Assembly (NCBI RefSeq): GCF_031624395.1
Contig: NZ_JAMQON010000001.1
Span: forward strand, 558,001 to 622,000
DNA length: 64,000 nucleotides
From: Halomicroarcula saliterrae
GTDB taxonomy: Archaea; Halobacteriota; Halobacteria; Halobacteriales; Haloarculaceae
Direction of reading: 5' to 3'
Below, one piece after another: positions 25,796 through 34,883 of the stretch (positions are counted from its first letter, which is position 1; every line of letters begins with the position of its first letter). Below the pieces are notes generated by a model that was not told the DNA's origin, made no database searches, and saw only the letters and a program-made list of their open reading frames with translations. The position numbers were made by a program, and so were the translations under genes.

Positions 25796-25821
25796 GTCAT
25801 GCTGATGGGCGGGGCGGCGCG

Positions 25822-25830
25822 GTTTAAATC
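25822..25830 (-). promoter_or_regulatory. TATA box of sucCD
   Basis: Minus-strand GATTTAAAC lies 27-35 nt upstream of the sucC ATG, the spacing expected for a leaderless haloarchaeal promoter. Confidence 0.7.
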
Positions 25831-25943
25831 CGTCTTTCGCGGACGGGCTGGCCGCCAGTGGAGATGCGAGGTTCGTACAGAAATACGGCGTAGAACCGAA
25901 CGTTCTGATACGGAACTACCGTCCTCGTGACGATGACTCGGAG

Positions 25944-26225
25944 TTACGCCGCGGAACGGTCCCGGCCGTCGCCCCAGCGCGCTCTGGCCCGCAAAACGCC
26001 CCAGCCGACGAGCAACAGCGCCTGATGCAGTACCGATCCGAGTACGACGGCCCCGACGGCGCTCGCGAAGACAACCCACGCTGGGGTCCCCTGGGCCAGC
26101 AACACGGCGAGCACGATAGCGGCGGCCAGCGCGCCGTTGCGGAGGGCACAGAACCACTCAGCGGTGAGGACCTCGGTGACGCTGGCCTCGGCTGTGTCGT
26201 CGTCAGTGAGCCGGTCGAAACACAT
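25944..26225 (-). CDS. Small membrane protein of unknown function
   Basis: The 93-residue protein has an acidic N-terminal segment containing TEVLTAEWFCALRNG. Two hydrophobic helices (about 33-50 and 53-75) follow, then a basic C-terminus. A TATA-like GGATTTACC at about 26252-26259 is placed for a leaderless ATG. I do not recognise a family. Confidence 0.6.
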   Translation of the reverse strand: MCFDRLTDDDTAEASVTEVLTAEWFCALRNGALAAAIVLAVLLAQGTPAWVVFASAVGAVVLGSVLHQALLLVGWGVLRARARWGDGRDRSAA

Positions 26226-26279
26226 CGGAGACCGCTACGGACCGGGAAAAGGTAAATCCCCGCCGAACTGCCTGCGCGT

Positions 26280-26447
26280 TCAGGGCAGGAAGTCGGCCTG
26301 ACAGCGCCGGCAGGTACACATGCCGTACCGGTCCGTACAGAGGCGTTCGTTCTCACAGAGCTCGCACTCGGTTATCTCGCCGTACCGGGGCCCGTCGTCG
26401 GACGTGTCGTTGGTGTACGCCGAGACACCGTGTTTGGCGCGATCCAT
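26280..26447 (-). CDS. 55-residue four-cysteine protein, probable zinc microprotein
   Basis: This is 55 residues from the ATG at 26447. The second half has a CELC pair, a Cys after ENERL, and a CTCRRC group, enough ligands for one or two zinc sites. A strong TATA-like TTATAAGG at about 26474-26485 is placed for a leaderless start, so I prefer 26447 over an in-frame ATG at 26516, which lies upstream of that TATA. The function is unknown; such proteins in haloarchaea often act in regulation. Confidence 0.72.
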   Translation of the reverse strand: MDRAKHGVSAYTNDTSDDGPRYGEITECELCENERLCTDRYGMCTCRRCQADFLP

Positions 26448-26580
26448 TGGAGCGTGAAACTGTAGGCCATCCAACCTTATAACCCCAATTTTCCCGTGGT
26501 GGTCGTCGGTGTACACTACCGTCTCGGGGCTGTGCTCGGCTGTCCGTCACGGTTTTGTCCGTCCTGTCACAGCTACAGCT

Positions 26581-27354
26581 ATGGACGAACAGGCGCTCGA
26601 TGCCCTCGCCGACGACATCCGGACCGCCGACAGCACCGTGGCGCTCTCCGGCGCGGGCGTCTCGACGGCCTCGGGCATCCCTTCCTTCCGCGGCGAGGAC
26701 GGTATCTGGCAGGAGTGGGACCCCGACGCCTTCCACCGGCGGCGTCTCGACGCCGACCCGGCGGGGTTCTGGCGGGACCGCAGCGACCTCCGGTCGGCGC
26801 TGTCGGGCGACGACCCGGAACCGAACGCCGCCCACGCTGCTCTGGCGACGCTGGAGGCGCGGGGGCAGCTCGATGCCGTGCTGACGCAGAACGTCGACGG
26901 CCTCCACACCGCCGCCGGGAGCGACCGCGTCGTCGAACTCCACGGCACGAACCGGCGGGTGCGCTGTGACGACTGCGGCGTGACCGAACCGGCCGAGCCA
27001 GTGTTCGAGCGAGTGCGGGAGGAAATCGACGCCACGGGCCCGAAATCGAGTTCGCTGCCACCGCGGTGTGACTGTGGCGGCGTCTACCGGCCCGACGTGG
27101 TGCTGTTCGGGGAGTCGCTGCCCGACGCGGCGCTCGACCGCGCCCAGCGGCTCGCTCGCGAGAGCGACGTGTTCCTGGCAGTCGGCTCCTCGCTGTCGGT
27201 GCGACCCGCAGCGCTCCTGCCCCGAATCGCCGTCGACGCGGGCGCGACGCTAGCGGTCGTCAACTTCGAGGAAACGCCCCGCGACGGGGACGCGGACTAC
27301 CTGCTCCGGGCGGACGTGACGGCCGTCCTCCCGGCTATCGCGGACCGGCTCTAG
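26581..27354 (+). CDS. Sir2-family NAD-dependent protein deacylase
   Basis: The 257-residue protein has the NAD-binding GAGVSTASGIPSFRG near residues 23-37, TQNVDGLH near 101-108, and the catalytic His in ELHGT near 121. Zinc ligands are CDDC and CDC. Late NAD contacts VGSSLSVRPA and VVNFEETP are present. It removes acyl groups from lysines using NAD+. Known archaeal targets include chromatin-type proteins such as Alba, which is not in this window. The ATG at 26581 begins on the domain. The gene overlaps the convergent DUF5793-type gene by 4 nt. Confidence 0.93.
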   Translation: MDEQALDALADDIRTADSTVALSGAGVSTASGIPSFRGEDGIWQEWDPDAFHRRRLDADPAGFWRDRSDLRSALSGDDPEPNAAHAALATLEARGQLDAVLTQNVDGLHTAAGSDRVVELHGTNRRVRCDDCGVTEPAEPVFERVREEIDATGPKSSSLPPRCDCGGVYRPDVVLFGESLPDAALDRAQRLARESDVFLAVGSSLSVRPAALLPRIAVDAGATLAVVNFEETPRDGDADYLLRADVTAVLPAIADRL

Positions 27355-27782
27355 AGCTCGACGCTGCCCGGGATGAGGCTCCGCTGGCGCAACAGGCCGC
27401 CCTCGTCGTCGTACACCAGCAGCACCTCCTTCTCGTAGACCAGCGACTTCCCACCGCTGTCGGTCAGCCGGACCTCGTACTCGCCGTCGCCGTCGTGGCG
27501 CTGGGCGGCAGTGACGAGCGCGTCGACCTCGCTGACGGGCGCGGCCACCTCGAAGATGAACTCGCCGGTCATCCGGTCCGTCAGCGAGAGGACCCCGGTC
27601 TCGCTGTCGGCCTGGTGGCGGAAGGCGACGTCTAACTCGCTCGATTCGAGGGTCGCTTCCGCCGTCTCGGTGAGGCGGTCCCGGAGACCGCCCGACGGGC
27701 CCGTATACTCGATCGCTACCGTGGGGATACCGTCATCGCCTGGTTCCGGCCGGACGTCGATGGTGAAGTAGTCGCGCCTCAT
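27351..27782 (-). CDS. DUF5793-type haloarchaeal protein
   Basis: The 143-residue acidic soluble protein begins MRRDYFTIDVRPE. It contains predicted beta strands such as PTVAIEYTGPSG and a C-terminal VYEKEVLLVYDDEGGLL. This matches the haloarchaeal family known as DUF5793, as far as I can recall it. No function is established. Its promoter would share the short divergent gap with the membrane protein at 27890. Confidence 0.7.
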   Translation of the reverse strand: MRRDYFTIDVRPEPGDDGIPTVAIEYTGPSGGLRDRLTETAEATLESSELDVAFRHQADSETGVLSLTDRMTGEFIFEVAAPVSEVDALVTAAQRHDGDGEYEVRLTDSGGKSLVYEKEVLLVYDDEGGLLRQRSLIPGSVEL

Positions 27783-27889
27783 TCGGTTGTCGGTGCTTGG
27801 ATGGCCGTCCCAAAGAACGTATCGGCGCTGTCACTATCTGGCCGCTGACCGGTAGCTTTTACACAGTCGCCGGTACTCGTGCAAACAGC

Positions 27890-28441
27890 ATGGCGTGGGT
27901 CAAATCCGAGTACGCCGGTGAACTGGCGGTGTTGTCGACGTGGCTCGTGGCCATCGCCCCCTGGTCCGTCTCCCTCTTCGGCGGCGGCCAGTTCACGGGC
28001 GTCGTCTTCCGCTTTCTCCCCTTCCGACTGCAGTATCTGTTCGGTATCTCGGTGCCGAACGAACTCACCTTCCTCTGGGCGTGGGAGGCCGCGACGATTC
28101 AGCAGGGACCCACCACACTCGCCGCGTACCTCTGGACGGCCGTCGTCGAGCAGAACTACACCGTGCTCGCCGGCCTTCTCTGGACCGTCGGGCTGGCCGT
28201 GTTCGCCGTCGCCTTCCTCGCCAGCGTCGTCTACTACGTCCGCGAGGAACGCTTCGCGGCGGCGCTGCCCCTCGACCCTGTCCGACTGTTCGGCGGCCTG
28301 CTCGGACTCGTCGGCCTCCTCACGGTCGTCGGGACGGTCTTCCTCAACCTCACCGGCGGGTTCGCCGGGACGACGGTCCCGGTCGGCGCGCTCTTCGCGC
28401 CCGTTCTCTCGTATCTGTTGCTCACCGTCGACCGGGCGTGA
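27890..28441 (+). CDS. Conserved haloarchaeal four-helix membrane protein
   Basis: The 183-residue protein from the ATG at 27890 starts MAWVKSEYAGELAVLSTW. Four hydrophobic segments follow, near residues 12-30, 85-105, 120-142 and 152-172. The pattern resembles haloarchaeal families annotated as TIGR04206 or a DUF75xx; I am not certain which. A TATA-like GCTTTTACAC at about 27855-27863 supports a leaderless ATG. The function is unknown. Confidence 0.68.
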   Translation: MAWVKSEYAGELAVLSTWLVAIAPWSVSLFGGGQFTGVVFRFLPFRLQYLFGISVPNELTFLWAWEAATIQQGPTTLAAYLWTAVVEQNYTVLAGLLWTVGLAVFAVAFLASVVYYVREERFAAALPLDPVRLFGGLLGLVGLLTVVGTVFLNLTGGFAGTTVPVGALFAPVLSYLLLTVDRA

Positions 28442-28588
28442 CAGCGCCAGTTCGGGCTCGTGTACTCGTGTGGCGCGACCGGCGTGTCGGGTGACGGAAC
28501 TCGCAGTTACACAACTGAGAATTGGCGAGCGAATTTTAAGTAGGTGGCCACCAAAGCGTGTTCATCCACGGTTTCCATCTCTCGACCG

Positions 28589-30211
28589 ATGTCTGACCAC
28601 GAGACCCCCGACCCCGGTGACAGCGTCCGGAACCCGCTGGGTCGGATACAGGACTGGCTCTCCCGGACGGCGACGGTCCTGTCGGGGACCGCGGTCCCGG
28701 AGTCCAACTACGACCCCGGTCGCCACGGGACACTCACGCAGTTCGACGGCCTCGACGGGTACGAGGAGCTAGACCGGTACTGGCTCAACGCCCCCTTCGC
28801 CTTCGCCTCTATCAACCGCGACCCCGAGACCGACGAGAAGCGCTATCGAGTCGTCGAGCCCACCCTCGCGGAGTTCGAGTCCGAACTGCTCGACCGGCTC
28901 TACGAGGATATCCGCGGTCCTCTCATCTACCGGGAGGCGGTCGATGCCGACCCGGAGACGGCTCTGCGGGAGGAACTGCGCGACCGGCTGGAGGAGTACG
29001 GCGTGGTCATCGAGGCCGAGACGTTTTACCGGCTGTTCTACTATCTCTACCGCTCGTTTCAGGGGTACGGGCTCATCGACCCCCTGATGTACGACCCGGA
29101 TATCGAGGACATCTCCTGTGACGGGTCTGACCTCCCCATCTTCGTCTATCACGACGCCTACACCGACATCGAGACGAACATCGTCTACGACGAGGCGGAG
29201 CTGAACAACTTCGTCATCCAGCTCGCCCAGCGGTCGGGTCGGCACGTCTCTATCTCGGACCCCGTCGTCTCGACGACGTTGCCCGACGGGTCGCGGATCG
29301 AACTGGCGCTGGGCGAGGAGGTCACCCCCCGCGGCTCGGCCTTCACTATCCGGAAGTACGCCGACGAACCGTTCACTCCGATAGATCTCCTCGAGTTTGG
29401 CACCTTCTCCCTGGAGATGCTCGCCTACCTCTGGCTGGCCATCGAGTCCAACAAGTCCCTCCTCTTCGCTGGCGGGACGGCGGCCGGCAAGACCACGTCG
29501 ATGAACGCCTTGGCGATGTTCATCCCGCCGCGCTCGAAAGTCCTGACCATCGAGGACACCCGCGAGCTGTCGCTGTACCACGACAACTGGCTCTCCTCGG
29601 TGACCCGGGAACGGCTCGACGACTCGGACATCACGATGTACGACCTGCTTCGGTCGGCGCTGCGGCACCGACCGGAGTACATCATCGTCGGCGAGGTCCG
29701 CGGCGAGGAGGCCATCACGCTGTTCCAGGCGATGAACACCGGTCACACGACGTTCTCGACGATGCACGCGGACTCGGTCCAGACGGTCATCAACCGGCTG
29801 GAGAACGAGCCCATCAACGTCCCCAGACCGATGGTTCAGAGCCTCGACATCCTCTGTGTGCAGGTGCTCGCTCGCTCGGGCGACGAGCGGGTCCGGCGCG
29901 CGAAGACGCTGGCCGAAATCGAAGGCATCGACCAGCGCACCGGCGAGCTCGACTACTCCACGACCTACGCCTGGCAGGCCACGGGCGACCGGTTCCAGGA
30001 GCGAAACAGCGAACTGCTCGACGAAATCCGCGAGGGACGGGGGTGGAGCCAGTCCCGGCTACTCACCGAAATCAACGACCGCGAGCGCTTCCTGACGTAC
30101 CTCCGCGAGCAGGGGGTCAACGACTACCGGCGCTTTACCGCGATGGTCAACAAGTACTACGCGGACAAGGAGCAGGTGATGGCCCGAATCGGCTCCGCCG
30201 AGACGGTGTAA
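28589..30211 (+). CDS. Type IV pilus / type II secretion ATPase (PilB/TadA/FlaI-like)
   Basis: The 540-residue protein has an N-terminal domain of about 240 residues typical of archaeal PilB-type ATPases, then a RecA-like core. The core has Walker A GGTAAGKTTS near residues 295-304, an Asp box TIEDTREL near 325, Walker B YIIVGEVRGEEA near 365 and a His box TMHAD near 393. It powers assembly of a pilus-like filament or secretion. The ATG at 28589 was preferred over one 15 codons upstream. One base separates it from the platform gene. Confidence 0.9.
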   Translation: MSDHETPDPGDSVRNPLGRIQDWLSRTATVLSGTAVPESNYDPGRHGTLTQFDGLDGYEELDRYWLNAPFAFASINRDPETDEKRYRVVEPTLAEFESELLDRLYEDIRGPLIYREAVDADPETALREELRDRLEEYGVVIEAETFYRLFYYLYRSFQGYGLIDPLMYDPDIEDISCDGSDLPIFVYHDAYTDIETNIVYDEAELNNFVIQLAQRSGRHVSISDPVVSTTLPDGSRIELALGEEVTPRGSAFTIRKYADEPFTPIDLLEFGTFSLEMLAYLWLAIESNKSLLFAGGTAAGKTTSMNALAMFIPPRSKVLTIEDTRELSLYHDNWLSSVTRERLDDSDITMYDLLRSALRHRPEYIIVGEVRGEEAITLFQAMNTGHTTFSTMHADSVQTVINRLENEPINVPRPMVQSLDILCVQVLARSGDERVRRAKTLAEIEGIDQRTGELDYSTTYAWQATGDRFQERNSELLDEIREGRGWSQSRLLTEINDRERFLTYLREQGVNDYRRFTAMVNKYYADKEQVMARIGSAETV

Positions 30212-30212
30212 G

Positions 30213-32663
30213 ATGGCGCTGAACCCGCTGGGACTGGCGCCGCTGGTCCTCGTCGTCGGCGTGCTGGCGCTGGCCTTTCTGGCGTCGGCCAGCGACGCGG
30301 TCGACCGCCGGCTCACGCGAATCGCCCGGCGGCTGTTCGGCCGATACGTCACGCCCTCGGCCGAGCGCGAGCGCCAGCTAGAGGCCGCCTACATCGGCCA
30401 GTCGTACCGGGCGTACGCCGCCCGGACGTACCTCTTTACCGGGCTTGGCGCGGTCGGGGGCGCCGTCGCCGGCGCCTACGCTGTCGGCGGGTTCCTGCTG
30501 CTGGTCCCCACCATCGTCGACCTCATGCTGGGGCTGCCCCGGACGATGGTCAACGCCCTCGGAATCAGGGGGTTCGAGCTCGTCCTCTCCAGCACCCAGA
30601 CGCTGGCTATCCTCGTCGCGAGCGGTGTCGTCTTCGGCGGCATCACCGCCGGACTCACCTACGTAATGCGCTGGGAGCGGCCGAGAAACAGGGCCGCTGT
30701 CCGCCGGCGCAACATCGACGCGGGGATGGCCCGGACCATCGCGTTCATGTACGCGCTCTCCCGGGGCGGGATGTCGTTTCCCGACGTGATGGCGGTTCTG
30801 GCGGACAACGAGGAGATATACGGGGAGAACGCGCGGGAGTTCGGCGTCGCCGTCCGGGAGATGGACCTGTTCGGTCGCGACATGATAACGGGCATCAAGC
30901 GGATGAACGCGCGGACCCCCAGCGAACGGTTCAAGACCTTCTCGGAGAACCTCTCCAGTGTCCTGCAGAGCGGCCAGTCGCTCTCGTCGTTTCTCCACAA
31001 CCAGTACGAGCGCCACCAGGAGGAGGCCGCCGAGCGCCAGGAGGACTTACTGGAGTCGCTGGCGACGATTGCCGAGGCCTACGTCACCATCTTCGTCGCC
31101 GGCGTCCTCTTTCTCATCACCATCCTGCTGGTGTTCGGGCTGACCACGACGGACACGCTCGCCTTTCTCCAGTTACTCGGCTATCTGGCCATTCCGCTGG
31201 CGAACCTCGGGTTCATGGTGTACCTGACCCAGAAGCTGTCCGCGCTGGGCATCGGTGACACCGGGACGACGACAGCGCTCGACCGGGCGAAGACGGCCAC
31301 GCTCGGGCGGCCCGCGGACGCCACCTCCCCGACCGGGATGGCCGACGGCGGCACCGTTCGGGAGGCGGACCCCAACTGGGCGCGGCTCCGGTTCCACGAC
31401 AGGCTGGAGTCGGTGAAGGCGATGGCCCGGTCGCCGGCACGGGCGCTCGTCTGGCACCCGTCCCGGGTGCTCTACCTCTCGGTCCCCGTCGCGCTCCTGC
31501 TGTTTGCCGTCCGGGTCCCCGAGGCCTTCCAGACGAGCTCGGTCAACATCCGGCTGCTCGATGACCTTATGGTCCAGTCGCTGCTGGTGGTGCTCGGCTC
31601 GTTTGCGGTCGTCCGGACGATTTACAGCCGGCGGGTCAGCAAGATCGAATCGGCGACGCCCGAACTGCTCGAACGGCTCGCGAGCCTCAACGAGGCCGGC
31701 ATGACCATCGTCGAGAGCCTCCGGCGGGTCCGCGGCAGCGACGTCGGCGTGCTCTCCCCGGAGGTCGACCGCATCTGGGCCGACATCAGCATGGGAGCGA
31801 ACGTCGACGACGCGCTGGTACGCTTTGGCCGCCGCATCCGCACCACGTCGATCTCGCGGGTGGTGACGCTGCTGACGAACGCGATGCACGCCTCGGGCCA
31901 GCTGGGGTCGGTGCTGCGAATCGCGGCCACGCAGGCCCGTGCCGACCACCGGCTCCGCAACCGGCGGCGCCAACAGATGCTGACGTATCTGGTCGTCATC
32001 TACATCTCCTTTTTCGTCTTTCTGGTTATCATCGTGGCCGTCCAGGAGGTGCTGGTCCCGGCGCTGCCCTCCTCCGTGCCGACGCCCGATTCCACGAACC
32101 GGCTCGCGGTCAACGTCGACCAGTTCGCCCGGCTCGGACAGGTGGACAAGGCCGCGTACACGATGGTGTTCTTCCACACGGCGCTCATTCAGGCCGTCCT
32201 GACCGGCTTTATCGGCGGCCAGCTCGGCGAGGGGAGCCTGAAAGACGGGGCGAAACACGCCGCCGTCCTGCTGGGCATCGCGTACGTCGCGTTCGTCCTG
32301 CTGTCTTCGCCGGTGGCCTCGATGACCGTCCAGGACGCGAGCGTCTCGGACGGTCAGCTGACCGTCGACTCGACCTCGATGTCCAGTGGCGGGTTCGTCG
32401 TCGTCCACGCACAGGACGCGGACGGCGAGGTCATCGGCGTCTCCTCGTACCTCGAAGCGGGCTCACATTCGGACGTGAAGATCACACTCGACAAACAACC
32501 GCCGGACGGTCAGCCGCTGGTCCTCGTCGCCCATCAGGACACCAACGACAACCGACAGCTGGACTACGACTTCGAGCGGCCCGGCGACACCGACCGTCCG
32601 TACGCGGCCGCCGGCCAGAGCGAGTTCACGTCTATCGAGGTCACGCTACGGGAAGAAGAGTAG
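30213..32663 (+). CDS. Archaeal pilus platform protein (TadC/PilC-like) with C-terminal extracellular DUF7282-like domain
   Basis: The 816-residue protein has two T2SF/TadC-type domains, roughly residues 160-300 and 490-600, each followed by a helix pair, the usual layout for archaeal PilC. After the last helix (about 685-705) comes a non-membrane domain of about 110 residues. Its features include SGGFVVVHAQDADG, GVSSYLEAGSHSDVKITL and a final RPYAAAGQ, resembling the DUF7282 module of haloarchaeal surface proteins. The platform half anchors the ATPase; the tail should project outside. No pilin or prepilin peptidase gene is nearby. Confidence 0.85.
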   Translation: MALNPLGLAPLVLVVGVLALAFLASASDAVDRRLTRIARRLFGRYVTPSAERERQLEAAYIGQSYRAYAARTYLFTGLGAVGGAVAGAYAVGGFLLLVPTIVDLMLGLPRTMVNALGIRGFELVLSSTQTLAILVASGVVFGGITAGLTYVMRWERPRNRAAVRRRNIDAGMARTIAFMYALSRGGMSFPDVMAVLADNEEIYGENAREFGVAVREMDLFGRDMITGIKRMNARTPSERFKTFSENLSSVLQSGQSLSSFLHNQYERHQEEAAERQEDLLESLATIAEAYVTIFVAGVLFLITILLVFGLTTTDTLAFLQLLGYLAIPLANLGFMVYLTQKLSALGIGDTGTTTALDRAKTATLGRPADATSPTGMADGGTVREADPNWARLRFHDRLESVKAMARSPARALVWHPSRVLYLSVPVALLLFAVRVPEAFQTSSVNIRLLDDLMVQSLLVVLGSFAVVRTIYSRRVSKIESATPELLERLASLNEAGMTIVESLRRVRGSDVGVLSPEVDRIWADISMGANVDDALVRFGRRIRTTSISRVVTLLTNAMHASGQLGSVLRIAATQARADHRLRNRRRQQMLTYLVVIYISFFVFLVIIVAVQEVLVPALPSSVPTPDSTNRLAVNVDQFARLGQVDKAAYTMVFFHTALIQAVLTGFIGGQLGEGSLKDGAKHAAVLLGIAYVAFVLLSSPVASMTVQDASVSDGQLTVDSTSMSSGGFVVVHAQDADGEVIGVSSYLEAGSHSDVKITLDKQPPDGQPLVLVAHQDTNDNRQLDYDFERPGDTDRPYAAAGQSEFTSIEVTLREEE

Positions 32664-32983
32664 GCAGCGGGGGAGGGCTGCTCGCGTCAGCGGGGGGACC
32701 GCCTCACGCCCAGAGGTCGTCGAGCGCGGCGGCGACTGCTTCGGAGGCCGACTGGACACCGACGTGGCCCGCTCTCCCGATGTGACGGTCTGCATCCGGT
32801 CGGGCATCGCTCCGCAAGTCCCTGACCCGTAATCCTCCGGCCGTTTAAATATCATCCCGGTCGACGGCCAGTGCCAGCCACGTCGCCGAGACTGTTCCTC
32901 GACGGGCCGGGTCTGGGCGCGACGCAGGCGTTCGGACGGCGCAGGTGCGTAGACCTTTAGTCGGCTGTCTCCTACTGCGTCCC
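32664..32983. other. Intergenic region after the pilus genes
   Basis: About 320 bp. It contains a possible frameshifted minus-strand small gene (32705-32807) with a TATA-like ATATTTAAAC at 32844-32853, and a plus-strand CCTTTAG element at about 32954-32960 that probably serves the MBL-fold gene. I see nothing else. Confidence 0.5.
32705..32807 (-). pseudogene. Possible decayed small gene (frameshift)
   Basis: A minus-strand ATG at 32807 sits about 40 nt downstream of a good TATA-like element. The first 16 or so codons read MPDRMQTVTSGERATS. After a one-base shift the sequence continues as GVQSASEAVAAALDDLWA and a TGA, an acidic amphipathic helix with haloarchaeal codon bias. Neither frame alone is convincing. 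It could be a degraded gene, a sequencing error or chance. Confidence 0.22.
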
Positions 32984-33730
32984 ATGACCATCCGTCACGA
33001 CGATATCACCGCCGAGTGGCTCGGTTACGCGACGCTCCGACTGGCGAGCGACGACACCGTCGTCTATCTCGACCCCGGCCGCTACGGCGTGCTCACCGGG
33101 GAGTGGGCGCCCGACTCACCGGATATCGGCCATCCGCCGGCACGGGAGTACGCGCCCCGGGACGGCGATATCGTCTGCGTGACACACGTCCACCACTACG
33201 ACCCGGACGCAATCCGACGGGTCGCGAGCGAGGACGCCACCGTCGTCGCGTTCGATGGTATCAACGTCCACGCCACCGACCGCGACCTGGACCGGCTCGC
33301 CGACCTCGACTACGAGGTCCGGACGGTGTCGATGGAAGACGAGTGTCTCGTCGACGACGTGCCCATCTGGACGATGCCGGCGTACAACCGCGAAGACGGG
33401 CCGAACGTGGACGCCAACGGGGACCCGATACACCCGAAAGGCATCGGCTGTGGCTTCCTCCTCTCGCTCGCCGACACCCGGGTGTTCTGGCCCGGCGACA
33501 CCGACGTACTGGCGGGCCACGCCGAGCTCGACGTCTCGCTCTTTGTCCCCTCCATCGCGAGCAGCTACACGATGGACCGCCACGACGCCGCCGACCTCGC
33601 CGAGGCGCTCGACCCGGACCTGGTGCTCCCGATTCACTACAACACGTTCGAGGCGCTCGAAGCCGATTCGGGTGCGTTCGCAGAGGACGTGGCGAAACGG
33701 GGCGTGCCGGTCGTGCTTGACGAGCAGTAG
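32984..33730 (+). CDS. MBL-fold metallo-hydrolase with divergent metal motif
   Basis: The 248-residue protein has the strand order of UPF0173/UlaG-type MBL proteins: WLGYATLRL, YLDPG, a first metal segment THVHHYDPDA, a second WPGDTDVL and a third LPIHYNTFEA. The first segment departs from the standard HxHxDH: the Asp position is Tyr and the final His is Asp. The active site may therefore bind metal differently. The ATG at 32984 is 24-30 nt from a CCTTTAG element. The substrate is unknown. Confidence 0.8.
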   Translation: MTIRHDDITAEWLGYATLRLASDDTVVYLDPGRYGVLTGEWAPDSPDIGHPPAREYAPRDGDIVCVTHVHHYDPDAIRRVASEDATVVAFDGINVHATDRDLDRLADLDYEVRTVSMEDECLVDDVPIWTMPAYNREDGPNVDANGDPIHPKGIGCGFLLSLADTRVFWPGDTDVLAGHAELDVSLFVPSIASSYTMDRHDAADLAEALDPDLVLPIHYNTFEALEADSGAFAEDVAKRGVPVVLDEQ

Positions 33731-33811
33731 CGCTCGGGCGCATCTATTCTGTTTCCCGACATATCTCTAATTCTGAAAATTCATTTGTATCGACAACTAA
33801 ATCCCCCCCGG

Positions 33812-34300
33812 ATGACCGACCAGCTCGACGACCTCGACCGAGAGATTCTCCACATCCTCCAGGTGGACGCGCGCCGGCGCACCGACACGGATATCGGCAA
33901 GGAGTTGAACGTCTCCGGCACGACCGTCGCGAATCGTCTCGACGCCCTCGAAGAGGGCGGCATCATCCGCGGCTACCACCCGGAAATCGACTACGAGATG
34001 GCGGGCTACCCGCTCGTCGTGCTGTTCATCTGTACGGCGCCGATAGCCGACCGGGAGCGCCACGCGCAACGCTCGCTCGACGTGCGCGGCGTCGTCAACG
34101 TCAAGCAACTGCTCTCGGGCGAACAGAACCTCCACATCCAGGCCGTCGCGGAGAGCACGACCCGAATCGAGGAGATATCCGAGCAGCTCGACGCCGAGGA
34201 CCTCCGTATCGTTCGGAGTGACATCCTTTCCTACGAGTCGGTCCAGCCCTGGAACCACTTCGCCCGGATGGAGGACACGGACATCGACTCCGATACGTAG
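33812..34300 (+). CDS. Lrp/AsnC-family transcriptional regulator
   Basis: The 162-residue regulator has an N-terminal winged helix-turn-helix (LDDLDREILHILQVDARRR... VSGTTVANRLDALEEGGII) and a C-terminal RAM/AsnC effector domain (about 65-150). Such proteins sense amino acids or related metabolites in haloarchaea. The upstream AT-rich stretch at about 33765-33800 should hold its promoter. I chose the ATG at 33812 rather than one nine codons upstream that overlaps this stretch. Confidence 0.87.
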   Translation: MTDQLDDLDREILHILQVDARRRTDTDIGKELNVSGTTVANRLDALEEGGIIRGYHPEIDYEMAGYPLVVLFICTAPIADRERHAQRSLDVRGVVNVKQLLSGEQNLHIQAVAESTTRIEEISEQLDAEDLRIVRSDILSYESVQPWNHFARMEDTDIDSDT

Positions 34301-34492
34301 GGGCTACCCTCCCGTTTCGGACACTACCACAGCTGCCGGTTGAGAACCTCGACCTACCGGCACGCTGTAGCGTACATCTCACGTCCGGCACGCAGGATTT
34401 TACACAGTTCTTGACAAAACAGTTGTATTACTCAAAAGTTAATTGTTTCTGACTAACAACACTAATGCGTGTTCGTCACCGAGTCCGTTTTG

Positions 34493-34852
34493 ATGTCAGT
34501 CGCCGATACCAGAACCCTTTCGGAGCTCTTCGAACTGCTCAGCCACCCGCGGCGCCGGTACGTACTCCACCTGCTTCAGGACAGCAACGGAGTTGTCAGC
34601 GTGCAAACACTGGCGAAGCGAATCGCGATGTGGGAGGATACCGACTCCAGGACCCGACCGAGCGTCGTCGCGGTCGAGTCCGTCAGGGTGTCGCTCCACC
34701 ACACTCACCTCCCGAAACTCGCCGACTCGGGGACGCTCACTTACGACACGGCACAGGGGCGCATCGAACCGAACGGACAGAGCGTCTCGGATCTCCTCAT
34801 CGACAGCGAACTGCGGACGGAACGGCACTCTGTGCAGTCGGCCGGTCGGTAA
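34493..34852 (+). CDS. DUF7344 winged-helix protein
   Basis: The 119-residue protein has the haloarchaeal HTH signature ELLSHPRRRYVLHLL followed by a helix, a long linker and SVRVSLHHTHLPKLADSGTLTYD, the second half of the wing. DUF7344 proteins are small predicted regulators. The ATG at 34493 is preferred; an in-frame GTG at 34469 is the alternative. An AT-rich TATA-like AAAGTTAATT at about 34434-34444 lies upstream. Confidence 0.82.
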   Translation: MSVADTRTLSELFELLSHPRRRYVLHLLQDSNGVVSVQTLAKRIAMWEDTDSRTRPSVVAVESVRVSLHHTHLPKLADSGTLTYDTAQGRIEPNGQSVSDLLIDSELRTERHSVQSAGR

Positions 34853-34883
34853 CGCAGCGGCACCGTCTCACGAGACAGCGACC

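Noticed and set aside
26448-26516. Longer start for the 55-residue cysteine protein
   Set aside because: A strong TATA lies inside the extension, so the leaderless start at 26447 fits better.
28589-32663. Archaellum (FlaI/FlaJ) assignment
   Set aside because: No archaellin or fla accessory genes nearby. The two-domain platform with separate T2SF repeats fits PilC/TadC better than FlaJ.
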